From positions 3,410,001-3,474,000 of the forward strand of contig AP012044.1 in NCBI GenBank assembly GCA_000283575.1: a stretch of DNA of 64,000 nucleotides, in the 5' to 3' direction. The translations under genes and the position numbers were made by a program. The notes under the pieces were generated by a model. That model made no database searches and was not told where the DNA came from. It worked only from the letters and a program-made list of their open reading frames with translations. This DNA is from Oscillibacter valericigenes Sjm18-20 (GTDB lineage Bacteria; Bacillota; Clostridia; Oscillospirales; Oscillospiraceae). Positions 1-8,349 of this stretch are shown one piece after another; the first letter of the stretch is position 1, and every line of letters starts with the position of its first letter.

Positions 1-400
1 AAAGCTCGTCCCGATAGTGGCCGGGACCGTACCCCAGATCCGCGCTGTGCCGCACCAGCAGCGCGGCATACTCCGCGTCGTTCAGAGCGCCGATGGCCTC
101 CAGCCATTCGGCGGCGTACCGCGCCTCCGTCTGAGAAGCGCCTTTCTCAGCCAATTTCCGCTCCAGATCCCGGCGGGACATGGCCCGCCGCCCGATCATG
201 GCGGCGGCCCTGGCCTTTGCGTCGGAGCCGGAGGCGGCGTTTTTCAGGCGTTCCAGCGTCTCACTGTCCAAATCATCTCCGGCCCGGAGGCCGAAGTCCA
301 GCAGTTCCTGCTCCGTGACTTTCAGAAGGGACCCGTCCTCCAAAAACACCAGGACACGGCGGTCAACATGCTTTGAGCGCTCCAGGCGGTCAATTTTCAT
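1..400 (-). CDS. recX: RecX regulatory protein (partial, cut by window start)
   Basis: RecX binds RecA filaments and limits their activity during recombination and the SOS response. The start codon at 400 lies inside the last codons of recA (11-bp overlap), so the two are translationally coupled. The visible N-terminal part reads [10 protein letters not shown] and continues through an EDGS turn, an ELLDFGL segment and an [13 protein letters not shown] helix, which match the three-helix repeats of RecX. The C-terminal part lies outside the window. The recA-recX order is the usual one in many bacteria. The identification rests on the helix pattern and on position; I am fairly sure of it. Confidence 0.88.
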   Translation of the reverse strand, partial: MKIDRLERSKHVDRRVLVFLEDGSLLKVTEQELLDFGLRAGDDLDSETLERLKNAASGSDAKARAAAMIGRRAMSRRDLERKLAEKGASQTEARYAAEWLEAIGALNDAEYAALLVRHSADLGYGPGHYRDEL

Positions 401-1511
401 CGTTGAAATCGTCGGCGGTCACATCCACCGCCCGACCCGCGGCCTTAGCGGCGGCCCGGGACTGGCCGGTCAGCAGCTTATCAAAATTTTTGCGGATATC
501 CGCATCCAGCTGCTCTGCCACCTCCGGATTGTTTTTGAGATAATTTTTCGCGGCGTCCCGGCCCTGACCGATGCGGGTCTCGCCCATGGAGAACCAGGAC
601 CCGGCCTTCTGCACCAGATCCAGTTTCACGCCCAGATCAATCAGCTCGCCGTAGCGCGAGATACCCTCGCCATACATGATGTCGAATTCGGCCTCCCGGA
701 ACGGGGGCGCCATTTTATTTTTCACCACTTTGGCGCGGGTGCGGTTGCCGATGAGCTCCGAGCCGTTTTTCAGAGCCTCAATCCGGCGCACGTCGATGCG
801 GACGGAGGCATAGAACTTCAGGGCGCGGCCGCCGGTGGTGACCTCGGGATTACCGTACACGACGCCCACCTTTTCCCGCAGCTGGTTGATGAAAATGACG
901 ATGCAGTTGGTCTTGCCGATAGCGCCGGTAAGCTTTCGCAGGGCCTGACTCATCAGCCGCGCCTGAAGGCCCACATAGCTGTCGCCCATATCGCCCTCAA
1001 TCTCCGCCCTGGGAACCAGGGCTGCCACGCTGTCCACCACCACTACATCGATGGCGCCAGAGCGCACCAGCGCCTCGGTGATTTCCAGAGCCTGTTCGCC
1101 GGTGTCCGGTTGGGAGATCAGCATGTTTTCAATGTCCACGCCCAGCGCCCGGGCATAGGTGGGGTCCAGCGCGTGCTCGGCGTCCACAAAGGCCACCTCA
1201 CCGCCCTTTTTCTGGGCCTGAGCCACCACATGGAGGGCCAGCGTGGTCTTGCCGGAGGACTCCGGCCCGTAGATCTCAATGATGCGGCCCTTGGGAAGGC
1301 CCCCGATGCCAAGCGCCAGATCCAGCGACAGCGACCCGGTGGAAATGGTGTCGATCTCCAGGTTCGCCCGGTCGCCCAGACGCATGATGGCCCCCTTGCC
1401 ATAGGCTTTTTCAATCTGGGAAATGGCGGTCTTGATGGCCTGCTCCTTGTCCGACGCCGGCTCCGCTTTCTTATCCGGCAGCGAGGACGCCGCCGCTTTA
1501 TCTTTTGCCAT
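390..1511 (-). CDS. recA: Recombinase RecA
   Basis: RecA is the strand-exchange ATPase of homologous recombination and the co-protease that triggers LexA cleavage. The protein is 373 aa, slightly longer than the usual 340-350 because of an N-terminal extension of about 20 residues rich in Ala and Lys and an Ala-rich C-terminal tail. The Walker A motif GPESSGKT is at residues 82-89, followed by VDAEHALD, the Walker B strand [11 protein letters not shown] and the loop region [10 protein letters not shown]. The start is supported by the Shine-Dalgarno AGGAGGAAGAG just upstream. It lies 120 bp downstream of prmC on the same strand, so it may have its own promoter as well as read-through from prmC. 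Confidence 0.98.
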   Translation of the reverse strand: MAKDKAAASSLPDKKAEPASDKEQAIKTAISQIEKAYGKGAIMRLGDRANLEIDTISTGSLSLDLALGIGGLPKGRIIEIYGPESSGKTTLALHVVAQAQKKGGEVAFVDAEHALDPTYARALGVDIENMLISQPDTGEQALEITEALVRSGAIDVVVVDSVAALVPRAEIEGDMGDSYVGLQARLMSQALRKLTGAIGKTNCIVIFINQLREKVGVVYGNPEVTTGGRALKFYASVRIDVRRIEALKNGSELIGNRTRAKVVKNKMAPPFREAEFDIMYGEGISRYGELIDLGVKLDLVQKAGSWFSMGETRIGQGRDAAKNYLKNNPEVAEQLDADIRKNFDKLLTGQSRAAAKAAGRAVDVTADDFNDEN

Positions 1512-1631
1512 GCTCTCTTCCTCCTTGTTTTTCAGGCGATGCTCTTATATCCTTTGAGGTTTAGACAAAACACATAATTCAGTTTAGACTGTTCTCTTTC
1601 GATCTCCACCGCCCGCTTGCCCGAATACGTC

Positions 1632-2498
1632 TCAAACCGACGTACACAGTGTCCCGAACACAACGCGTGGGGTGTCGTTGGTGTCCTTCACCACCTGGAT
1701 ATCCCCAAAACCAACGGAGCGCATGATTCGCAGGACACGGTCCGCCTGACCAGCGCCCACCTCGAAATACAGCCGCCCACCGGGGGAAAGCGCCTGACGC
1801 CACTTCTCCACGATATCCCGGTAGAAATCCAGTCCGTCCTCCCCTCCGTCCAGCGCCAGACGGGGCTCGTAGTCCCGCACCGCCGGGTCCAGCGTATCAA
1901 TATCTCCGGCAGGTATGTAGGGGGGATTGGACACGATGCACCGGAACTCTCCCAGCGCGGGCGAGGGCTTTCGGCGCGCATCGATCTGCATGGAGACCGC
2001 CCGTCCGGAAAGGCCGGTGCGCCGGATGTTCTGGCGGCAGATTTTCAGCGCCGCCTCGCTCACCTCTCCCAGTACCACCCGGGCCCGCTGCACCTGGCTG
2101 GCAAGCGCCAGCCCCACGCATCCGCTCCCGGCGCACAGGTCCAGTACGCGGCACTCTCCCAGCGTCCGGCAAAAGTCAATGGCCTGAGACACCAGCACCT
2201 CCGTATCGGTCCGGGGTATCAGAACGTCAGTGGAGATATCCAGCGGCAATCCATAGAATTCCCACTCGCCGATCAGGTATGCAACCGGCTCTCCCGCCAG
2301 CCGCCGCTTCAGCAGATCGTGCGCCCGCCGCTCCAGCTCCGGCGAGGCGTACAGTGCCCCGTCCCGGACCAACTCCTCCCGGCTCTTGCCGGTGGCGAAG
2401 CACGTAAGCTCCCGGGCCTCCAAGGTCGCCATCTCCACCCCCGCAGCCCTCAGCCCGGCCCGGAGATCCATAAATAAATTGTTATAGGTCGTGGTCAC
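1632..2498 (-). CDS. prmC: Peptide chain release factor N5-glutamine methyltransferase PrmC
   Basis: PrmC methylates the glutamine of the GGQ motif in release factors RF1 and RF2 using S-adenosylmethionine. The 288-aa length is typical. An N-terminal helical domain (residues 1-90, with the family pattern YLIGEWEFYGLPL) precedes the SAM-binding strand VLDLCAGSGCVGLAL and the diagnostic catalytic motif SNPPYIP. It is 29 bp downstream of the DUF1385 gene on the same strand; this pairing is common in Clostridia. The first Met at 2498 is taken as start. Confidence 0.95.
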   Translation of the reverse strand: MTTTYNNLFMDLRAGLRAAGVEMATLEARELTCFATGKSREELVRDGALYASPELERRAHDLLKRRLAGEPVAYLIGEWEFYGLPLDISTDVLIPRTDTEVLVSQAIDFCRTLGECRVLDLCAGSGCVGLALASQVQRARVVLGEVSEAALKICRQNIRRTGLSGRAVSMQIDARRKPSPALGEFRCIVSNPPYIPAGDIDTLDPAVRDYEPRLALDGGEDGLDFYRDIVEKWRQALSPGGRLYFEVGAGQADRVLRIMRSVGFGDIQVVKDTNDTPRVVFGTLCTSV

Positions 2499-2527
2499 TC
2501 TGCTTCACCCTTCTCAGAAAGCCTGTC

Positions 2528-3493
2528 TCACCATGCGTCCTGCCCCTTTTTGTCGGGCAGGACCAGTTCCAGTGAGCGAATGGCGCATTCGATCATGGAG
2601 TCGTCCGGCTCGTTGGTAGTAAAATTCTGCATCCACATGCCGGGGGCAGTCAAAACGTGGGCAAGGCCGGAGTTGCTGCGGCCCACCCAGCGGTTGAACT
2701 CATAGGTGATGCCCACCACCAGCGGCAGCAGCAGCAGATGCACCAGTGTCCGCAGCCACACGTTGGTAATCGGCCAGATACCAAACGCCGCGGAGGACAC
2801 CAGAATGGACACAAAGATCACCACGAACAGGAAGCTTGTGCCGCAGCGGGGATGGTGTCGCGGCTGGATGCGTACGTTCTCCACCGTCAGCGGAAGGCCC
2901 GCCTCATAGCAGAAGATCGTCTTATGCTCCGCGCCGTGATACTGAAACACCCGGTAGATATCCTTCATTTTGGAGCAGGCGATCAGATAGATCATAAAGA
3001 TGGCGATCTTCAAAACGCCCTCCACCACGTTGCGCCCCCACAGGGGAAAGCCCGGAAAAAAGTGCAGGATGCCTCCGGTAATAAACGTGGGCAAAACCAG
3101 AAAGAGCAGCACCGACATGCCCACGCCCAGCGTGGTGGCCACCGCCACCAGAGCTCCCTCCAGCTTTTTGCTTGAAAGGTGTTTTTCCAGCCACAGATCA
3201 AATTTGGACGGCTTGGCCGCCTCGTCCTCCGGATAGAAATCCGCCGAGTACATCAGAGCCTTTACGCCCTTTACCATGGAGTCCAAAAAATTCACGGTGC
3301 CCCGCACCATCGGCCAGCCCAGAGCCGGATGCCTCTCCTTGATGAGATGGAGCTCTTCCACCTTTTCCACCAGATTTCCGTCCTGGTCCCGCACGACAAT
3401 GGCCTGTCTCTCCGGTCCGCGCATCAAAATGCCCTCGATCAGCGCCTGTCCGCCGATGCTGGTCCGGAAAGCGCAGGAATTGTTCTCTGCCAT
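2528..3493 (-). CDS. DUF1385 family membrane protein (YqhQ-like)
   Basis: The 321-aa protein has the DUF1385 signatures IGGQALIEGILMRGP near the N-terminus, YHGAEHKTIFCYE in the middle and HPRCGTSFLF after it. About four or five hydrophobic segments place it in the membrane. The biochemical role is unknown to me; the conserved His, Glu and Cys residues around the HGAEHKT motif suggest metal binding or catalysis, but that is inference. It heads the run DUF1385-prmC(-recA-recX). The start is supported by the Shine-Dalgarno AGAAAGGAAC upstream. Confidence 0.93.
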   Translation of the reverse strand: MAENNSCAFRTSIGGQALIEGILMRGPERQAIVVRDQDGNLVEKVEELHLIKERHPALGWPMVRGTVNFLDSMVKGVKALMYSADFYPEDEAAKPSKFDLWLEKHLSSKKLEGALVAVATTLGVGMSVLLFLVLPTFITGGILHFFPGFPLWGRNVVEGVLKIAIFMIYLIACSKMKDIYRVFQYHGAEHKTIFCYEAGLPLTVENVRIQPRHHPRCGTSFLFVVIFVSILVSSAAFGIWPITNVWLRTLVHLLLLPLVVGITYEFNRWVGRSNSGLAHVLTAPGMWMQNFTTNEPDDSMIECAIRSLELVLPDKKGQDAW

Positions 3494-3515
3494 ATGTGTT
3501 CCTTTCTATTTGCTT

Positions 3516-3554
3516 AGAATAGCACAAATTCGAACTATATGCAACATTTGTTCT
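3516..3554 (-). promoter_or_regulatory. Promoter of the DUF1385-prmC run, with a LexA-like box
   Basis: Read on the minus strand there is a -35 TTGCAT (3544-3539), a 17-bp spacer and a -10 TATTCT (3521-3516), about 25 bp upstream of the DUF1385 start. Overlapping the -35 is AGAACAAATGTTGC (3554-3541), which resembles the Gram-positive LexA box (GAAC-N4-GTTC) except for one base in the right arm. Whether LexA binds is unproven. Confidence 0.5.
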
Positions 3555-3641
3555 ACTTTATTTTGCCGTCGTCATCTTCCGCACAGCATAAACGCCCGCG
3601 CGCCGGCCGCCCTTGGGTAGCTCGGCGCGAAGGCGGTTTTT

Positions 3642-5087
3642 TCAATTTCCCATGGGCAGACGGATGGTGACCACCGTGCCGCCGCCCTCGGCGTTGGCGA
3701 TGTCGAATTTACCGTTATGGAGCGTGACAATCTCGTCGCACACGGCAAGACCGATACCGCTGCCGCGGGCCTTGGAGGAGCCCTTGTAAAATTTCTGTTT
3801 CACGTAGGGCAGCTCCGCTTCCGGAATGCCGGGGCCGAAATCCCGCACCCGGACCACCTCGTATTCGTTTTCCGCGGTGACGGAGGCAGCGATCCGCTTG
3901 CCGGAACCGCCGTGCTTGGCCGCGTTATCCAGCACGTTGCAAAACACCTGCTTCAACCGTTCGGGGTCCGCGGAGATGGGGGGAAGCGCCTCGTCGGCGG
4001 CATCGTATTCCAGTTCAATCCCCTCCTGCCGGAACAGCTCCCGATAGGTGAAGATGGCATCCTCAAACTCGCTTTGAAGGTCCACGTCCGACTCCACCCG
4101 CAGGGTGAAGCGCCCATCCTCCATCTTGGAAAACTCCAACAGCTCCTCTACCATAGTGCTCAGCCGCCGGGCCTCCCGCAGGATGATGCGGATGCCCTTT
4201 TTCATCTGCACCGGATCGCCGGATGGGTCCGCCAGAATCGTTTCGCCCCAGCCGTTGATGGCGGTGAGGGGCGTGCGCAGTTCGTGGGACACGGAGGAGA
4301 TAAACTCGGTCTTCATTTTCTCATTCTGGCCGATTTTCAAAGACATGTCGTTGATATTGTCCACCAGCCCCGCCAACTCATCAGTATACCGATTTTCAAT
4401 CTGAATTCCGTAACCTCCGGCGGAAATCCGTTTTGCCGCATCGGACACCACCGCCACTGGCTCCACCACCCGGTTGATAAACAGCAGGTTGGAGACCACT
4501 ACCATGGCCATGCAGGCCGCCGCGATCAAAAAGACCGCCAACACCGACAGCAACACCTGTCGATCCACATCCCGCAACGCCGTCACCAGCCGCATGACGC
4601 CCACCACCCGGTCATTGAACATCAGCGGGTAGGCAACGGAGAGGATGCTCTCTCCCGTAGCCGGGTCCTTTCCCTGGAACACGGCCTTTTTCCCGGTGGA
4701 AACCGCGTCCGTGATATCGCTGGTCCGGGGAGACGTCCCCACGGTAAGTCCGTAGCTGGACGCCTGGATGCGACCGCTGGGGCTGATAAACTGCAGCTCA
4801 ATACGGTCCTTGTCATCAAAGGAATCCGTACTGTACACCGCCATCTGATAATACTCTGTGTAGCTGTTCATAAAGTAGCTGTTGAAGGAGTCCGCGGCAT
4901 CCTGAACCCGAATCTCCAGTCCCCGCTGCATCCCGCTGTAGTAATAACTGGCAACGCCGGCGGAAAACAGCGTCACAATCAGCATCAGCAAGACAAACAC
5001 CGGCATGATGGTATTGATAATCCATCTCTGGCGCAGTCCGCTGATGTGCAAATATTTTTTTTTCTTGCCTCTGCCCGTCTTCGGCAT
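3642..5087 (-). CDS. Membrane sensor histidine kinase
   Basis: This 481-aa kinase has a transmembrane helix at about 22-48, an extracytoplasmic sensor domain of about 115 residues, a second transmembrane helix (VLLSVLAVFLIAAACMAMVV), a HAMP linker, a HisKA domain with the phospho-acceptor box SSVSHELRTPLTAINGWGE, and a C-terminal ATPase domain with N, G1 (RDFGPGIPE) and G2 (GSGIGLAV) boxes. It is 36 bp downstream of the response regulator and its partner by position. The signal is unknown. The lipoprotein upstream in the same operon could take part in sensing, but nothing in the sequence proves it. Confidence 0.95.
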   Translation of the reverse strand: MPKTGRGKKKKYLHISGLRQRWIINTIMPVFVLLMLIVTLFSAGVASYYYSGMQRGLEIRVQDAADSFNSYFMNSYTEYYQMAVYSTDSFDDKDRIELQFISPSGRIQASSYGLTVGTSPRTSDITDAVSTGKKAVFQGKDPATGESILSVAYPLMFNDRVVGVMRLVTALRDVDRQVLLSVLAVFLIAAACMAMVVVSNLLFINRVVEPVAVVSDAAKRISAGGYGIQIENRYTDELAGLVDNINDMSLKIGQNEKMKTEFISSVSHELRTPLTAINGWGETILADPSGDPVQMKKGIRIILREARRLSTMVEELLEFSKMEDGRFTLRVESDVDLQSEFEDAIFTYRELFRQEGIELEYDAADEALPPISADPERLKQVFCNVLDNAAKHGGSGKRIAASVTAENEYEVVRVRDFGPGIPEAELPYVKQKFYKGSSKARGSGIGLAVCDEIVTLHNGKFDIANAEGGGTVVTIRLPMGN

Positions 5088-5123
5088 GACTCTCCGACCT
5101 CTTTTTCGTGTTTTACCGCGCTT

Positions 5124-5810
5124 TTACAGGCCCCACTTATAGCCGTATCCCCAAACCGTTGTAATAAACGTTGGATTCGTCACGTCGTCTTCGATTTTCA
5201 GGCGAAGCCGCCGGATATTCACATCCACAATCTTCAGCTCTGCAAAATAGTCCCGGCCCCAGACCGTATCCAAAATCTCCTCGCGGCTCAGAGCCTTTCC
5301 GGGATTCTCCATAAACATCTTCATAATGGAATACTCCACCTGCGTCAGCTTTATTCGCCGGCCGTTTTTCTCCAGTGTCCGGTTCCGGGTATTCAGCAGG
5401 AAGGGCGGCTGGTTCAATTCCCCCGCCGGAGCAGGCTCCTCGCCCCCCGCCCGGCGGAACAGGGCGTCCACCCGAGCGGTCAGTTCCGCCGGAGAAAAGG
5501 GTTTTGTCACATAGTCGTCCGCCCCGGTCATCAGGCCCGTCACCTTGTCCATCTCCTGAGTTCTGGCAGTCAGCATGATGATGCCGATCTTCGTATTGGT
5601 GGCCCGGATCCGGCGGCAAACCTCAAAGCCATCAATCCCCGGCAGCATGATATCCAGCAGCGCCACCGTGATGTCCGGGTTGTCCCGCAGCCGCTCCAGC
5701 GCCTCCTCGCCGGTCTCCGCCTCGATGGCGTCGTAACCCGCCCGGCGCAGATTGATGACGATGAAACTGCGGATGCTGGACTCGTCCTCCAGCACCAGAA
5801 CCTTCTTCAT
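5124..5810 (-). CDS. OmpR/PhoB-family response regulator
   Basis: At 228 aa this is a full-length OmpR-type regulator. The receiver domain has the acidic pair LEDE, the phospho-acceptor Asp53 in LLDIMLPG, Thr in MLTARTQ and Lys in YVTKPFSP. The C-terminal winged helix ends with the usual hairpin TTVWGYGYKW. It sits between the lipoprotein gene (27 bp upstream) and the kinase gene (36 bp downstream), so the three probably form one operon. Target genes cannot be read from the sequence. Confidence 0.95.
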   Translation of the reverse strand: MKKVLVLEDESSIRSFIVINLRRAGYDAIEAETGEEALERLRDNPDITVALLDIMLPGIDGFEVCRRIRATNTKIGIIMLTARTQEMDKVTGLMTGADDYVTKPFSPAELTARVDALFRRAGGEEPAPAGELNQPPFLLNTRNRTLEKNGRRIKLTQVEYSIMKMFMENPGKALSREEILDTVWGRDYFAELKIVDVNIRRLRLKIEDDVTNPTFITTVWGYGYKWGL

Positions 5811-5837
5811 AAATGACTCCGTCCTTTCTCAGTATCT

Positions 5838-7187
5838 TTAGTTGTCGCCTGCCAGCCACTCCGCCGTGATGAGGCTGAAAGTGGCACGCAGTTCATCCTC
5901 CGTCATGCCGGATGGCCAGGAATCGTTGGCCTCCAGCAGCTCCGCGGAGTAAATCGTCTTGGCGCGGCGGCTGAGAATGAACCGTCCGCCCCGGACGGCC
6001 TTGATTTCGCGGCTGTCTCCGGTTATGGCGCTGATTTTCAAAAACTCCCGGAGTTCGCTGCCGTCGCGGTAAGAGAAAGTCACTGTGGACTCCTCCGCTC
6101 CGGACTCCCGCCGCACCAGCACCTGACCCATCCAGCTCTCCGGCACCACCAGATACCAGCCGTCCTCCACGTTGTGATAGGTGGACTCCACCCGCGTGGA
6201 CACGCCCGTGGTGTCATAGCTCTGCCACTCGATGCAGTAATAGTCCTGGGACTCGTCGGACCCGGCCAGCAGCACCGGGACCGGCACCTCCGTGATCTTG
6301 TCGCCGTTGATATCCGTGGGGTACAGCGACAAAAACCGGGCCACCTCCGTGGACGCGCCGGTGATGTTGGACAGCACAATATTTCTCAGTTCTCCATCCC
6401 TGGCAACCAGAATATCCGTGATCTCTGTCGTGGAATCCACCACGCCCACCACGAACAGGGCCGGCGTTCCGTCCTGAACGGCGCCCGTTACCACCCTCCC
6501 GAGATTACTCAGTTCCACCATGGTGACGGATATTTTGGATGAGGATTTCAGCGCCATGGTTCCATCCTGCCAGGTGTACATTTCCGCAATGCCCATCCCT
6601 TCCGTGTCGGCGTGGAAAGTCACCAGCTCGTTGCGGCCGTCTCCATTCAGATCGGTCAAAGCGTATTTGACATAGGTGGTACACAGCACTTCCTCCGGCT
6701 GGCCGTTCCGCAGGGTATAAATGGACAGCACCTGCATTTCGGAGGCAGTCTTCCATCCCACCGCCAGCTCCGTACAGCCATCTCCATCCAAATCGCTGTA
6801 CACGATGCTGAAAATTGCGCTGCCAACTCCCTCAATCACCGCGGACTGCTGATAGCTGCCGCTCTTTGCGCTGAAAATATAGATTTTCAGCGGTTTGTCT
6901 TCGGTAGGCTTGCGCATGAACGCCAGAGCTTCCTCCTGTCCGTCCCCGTCCAGATCCACCAACTGCACCGGCTGGATGTTGGAGCCGGACGACGGCGCGG
7001 CATATTCCGCACCGTCTTCGATCAGAGCGTTGATACTGGCCTCCAGATCCTGATACTCGTCAGGAAGGCTCGGCAGACAATAAAGATCTTCCACCGTCCC
7101 CAGTTTCAGCTCAGTGCAGCCACTCAAAAAGAGGCAGAGCGCCAGCAAAAGGGTCAAAACTGCCATCAACCCCAGCTTCTTTTTCAA
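5838..7187 (-). CDS. Lipoprotein with FG-GAP/VCBS-type repeats
   Basis: The protein has a type II signal peptide (KKKLGLMAVLTLLLALCLF followed by the lipobox LSGC), so it is predicted to be lipid-anchored on the outer face of the membrane. The mature part carries several repeats of the form DLDGDGQEE, DLDGDGCTE, DLNGDGRNE and DINGDKITE, the calcium-binding pattern of FG-GAP/VCBS beta-propellers. I place the start at a TTG (7187) because AAGGAGA lies about 9 bases upstream; a longer reading frame exists but would put about 35 non-signal residues before the signal peptide. It is first in an operon with a two-component system. No enzymatic motif is visible. Confidence 0.8.
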   Translation of the reverse strand: MKKKLGLMAVLTLLLALCLFLSGCTELKLGTVEDLYCLPSLPDEYQDLEASINALIEDGAEYAAPSSGSNIQPVQLVDLDGDGQEEALAFMRKPTEDKPLKIYIFSAKSGSYQQSAVIEGVGSAIFSIVYSDLDGDGCTELAVGWKTASEMQVLSIYTLRNGQPEEVLCTTYVKYALTDLNGDGRNELVTFHADTEGMGIAEMYTWQDGTMALKSSSKISVTMVELSNLGRVVTGAVQDGTPALFVVGVVDSTTEITDILVARDGELRNIVLSNITGASTEVARFLSLYPTDINGDKITEVPVPVLLAGSDESQDYYCIEWQSYDTTGVSTRVESTYHNVEDGWYLVVPESWMGQVLVRRESGAEESTVTFSYRDGSELREFLKISAITGDSREIKAVRGGRFILSRRAKTIYSAELLEANDSWPSGMTEDELRATFSLITAEWLAGDN

Positions 7188-7518
7188 CGCTTTCACTCTC
7201 CTTTTGCCGCCCCGGCCGGACCCCGGAGCTCTTTTTATTTCAATTATAGTAGTATACCATAACTTTTTTCGGTTTGGTAGTGTTTCTTCACTTCCCAATA
7301 CAATTTATCAGCCATTTACGTTTTGCTAAGCCGCTGGCAGCGTTTAGAAAAGTATTTCTGAAAATTTCACTTTACATTTTTTAAAATCATGTTATAATAT
7401 TTCTTGTCTCTGAGCACGGGCATATTTTTGATGTTTTGAAAACACTTTTCATCTCGAATCCGCAGTCTTATTGCAGTATGTATCCGATCATAAAGATATT
7501 GCACAGGTTGTGCAATTT
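7188..7518. other. Intergenic region upstream of the lipoprotein operon
   Basis: No gene is visible. On the minus strand a TATAAT (7248-7243) is a possible -10 for the lipoprotein operon, but no good -35 is present. The right part is AT-rich and ends in a short inverted repeat TTGCAC/GTGCAA (about 7499-7515) directly before the first tRNA-Ala remnant. Confidence 0.4.
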
Positions 7519-7543
7519 GGGGGCGTAGCTCAGCTGGGAGAGC
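7519..7543 (+). pseudogene. tRNA-Ala 5' half remnant
   Basis: These 25 bases are identical to the first 25 bases of the complete tRNA-Ala gene at 7624 (acceptor strand and D-arm). Downstream the sequence departs from the tRNA (AAGCTATCCGCAAAGCGGG), so no anticodon or T-arm is formed. It looks like a scar left by recombination at the tRNA gene. Confidence 0.75.
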
Positions 7544-7647
7544 AAGCTATCCGCAAAGCGGGCCCTGACCACTTGACAACTTGCACAAAGCAAATTTCGA
7601 AAACTGAACAGATTACACAACTTGGGGGCGTAGCTCAGCTGGGAGAG
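7529..7647 (+). repeat. Left copy of the direct repeat flanking the 9-kb island
   Basis: About 119 bases, from the D-loop of the tRNA remnant through the spacer GCGGGCCCTGACCAC into the first part of the complete tRNA-Ala gene, recur with only a few differences at 16572-16690. The two copies are in the same orientation and flank 7.65-16.57 kb. Confidence 0.8.
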
Positions 7648-7699
7648 CGTACGGTTCGCATCCGTAAGGTCGAGAGTTCGATCCTCTTCGTCTCCACCA
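7624..7699 (+). tRNA. tRNA-Ala (anticodon CGC)
   Basis: The 76-base gene folds into a normal cloverleaf: acceptor strands GGGGGCG and CGTCTCC, with the G3-U70 pair that marks alanine tRNAs; D-arm GCTC/GAGC; anticodon stem TACGG/CCGTA with loop TTCGCAT (anticodon CGC, reading GCG codons); T-arm GAGAG-TTCGATC-CTCTT. The 3' CCA is encoded. An identical copy lies at 16770-16845. An intrinsic terminator follows at once. Confidence 0.95.
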
Positions 7700-7702
7700 T
7701 GA

Positions 7703-7736
7703 AAACGGCTAAATCGAATGATTTAGCCGTTTTTTC
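7703..7736 (+). terminator. Terminator after tRNA-Ala copy 1
   Basis: The arms AAACGGCTAAAT and ATTTAGCCGTTT form a 12-bp stem with a short loop, followed by a run of T residues. It ends transcription of the tRNA. Confidence 0.9.
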
Positions 7737-8349
7737 ATAACTTTTTTCCAATATTCAGGGGCCTGCGAACCGGGTGTTTGCGCCTTTTTCGGTAAAATGG
7801 ACCCCGCTCGGTTCGCATCCCGGCTACCCGCACTGAAAAATGAGATGTGAGACCATCCCAAAGCTCATCAATTCGGCGTGAAAGAGAAATGTGCTGAAAC
7901 CGCCAAAAGATGCGAACCGTACCCGGCGAGCGGTTCGCATCCACTGTAAAAAACATAGGAATCTTTCTGGAGTTGGAATCGCACTGGCAAAAATTGCTTC
8001 GGTCTTTTTTCTGTCGAGGGCAGGCTGAAAATTCAGTTGTTTGGGAATTCCGAACAACTGCTGATTATCTTCACGATTGGTCTTTCAAGCGATCATAAGC
8101 CGGTTTTAGAAACGCAATTTCAATATCAAAATAGCAACTAATCTCTACCCGATCTATGATCTGCCCTATAATCATTTGTTGTACAGTGAGTTCGAATGCA
8201 AATCTTCCACGCAGTATCATGGCAATTTAAAGGATTTATCGCTCAGAACCCGCAGACCGCATATTAAAATTTAGTAGGAGCCTAAACCTCTGATTAAGCT
8301 CTTACTCAATTCTTGCACTATGAAGTTTAAAACTTATATTTTGTGCCCG
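7737..8349. other. Non-coding stretch with copies of the tRNA anticodon-arm sequence
   Basis: No convincing gene is present. The 12-mer CGGTTCGCATCC from the anticodon arm of the adjacent tRNA recurs at 7809-7820 and 7931-7942. An inverted copy GATGCGAACCG is at 7909-7919 and a partial inverted copy near 7765. The rest is AT-rich without recognisable signals. Confidence 0.6.
7909..7941. repeat. Inverted repeat made of tRNA anticodon-arm sequence
   Basis: GATGCGAACCG (7909-7919) and CGGTTCGCATC (7931-7941) form perfect 11-bp arms around an 11-base loop. The arm equals the anticodon-arm sequence of tRNA-Ala(CGC), so this may be a leftover or secondary attachment site. Confidence 0.6.

Noticed and set aside
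180..1577. Long open frame antisense to recA (465 codons)
   Set aside because: Shadow of a GC-rich gene; recA is certain and the antisense frame has no domain features.
1512..1631. LexA box directly upstream of recA
   Set aside because: I found only a repeated GTCTAAAC, not the GAAC-N4-GTTC form.
3717..5816. 699-codon open frame on the plus strand
   Set aside because: Antisense to a clear histidine kinase and response regulator; His- and Arg-rich composition typical of shadows.
7471..7740. Open frame over the tRNA-Ala region giving GGVAQLGERTVRIRKVES
   Set aside because: This is the well-known false translation of tRNA genes; the same peptide appears at the second tRNA copy.
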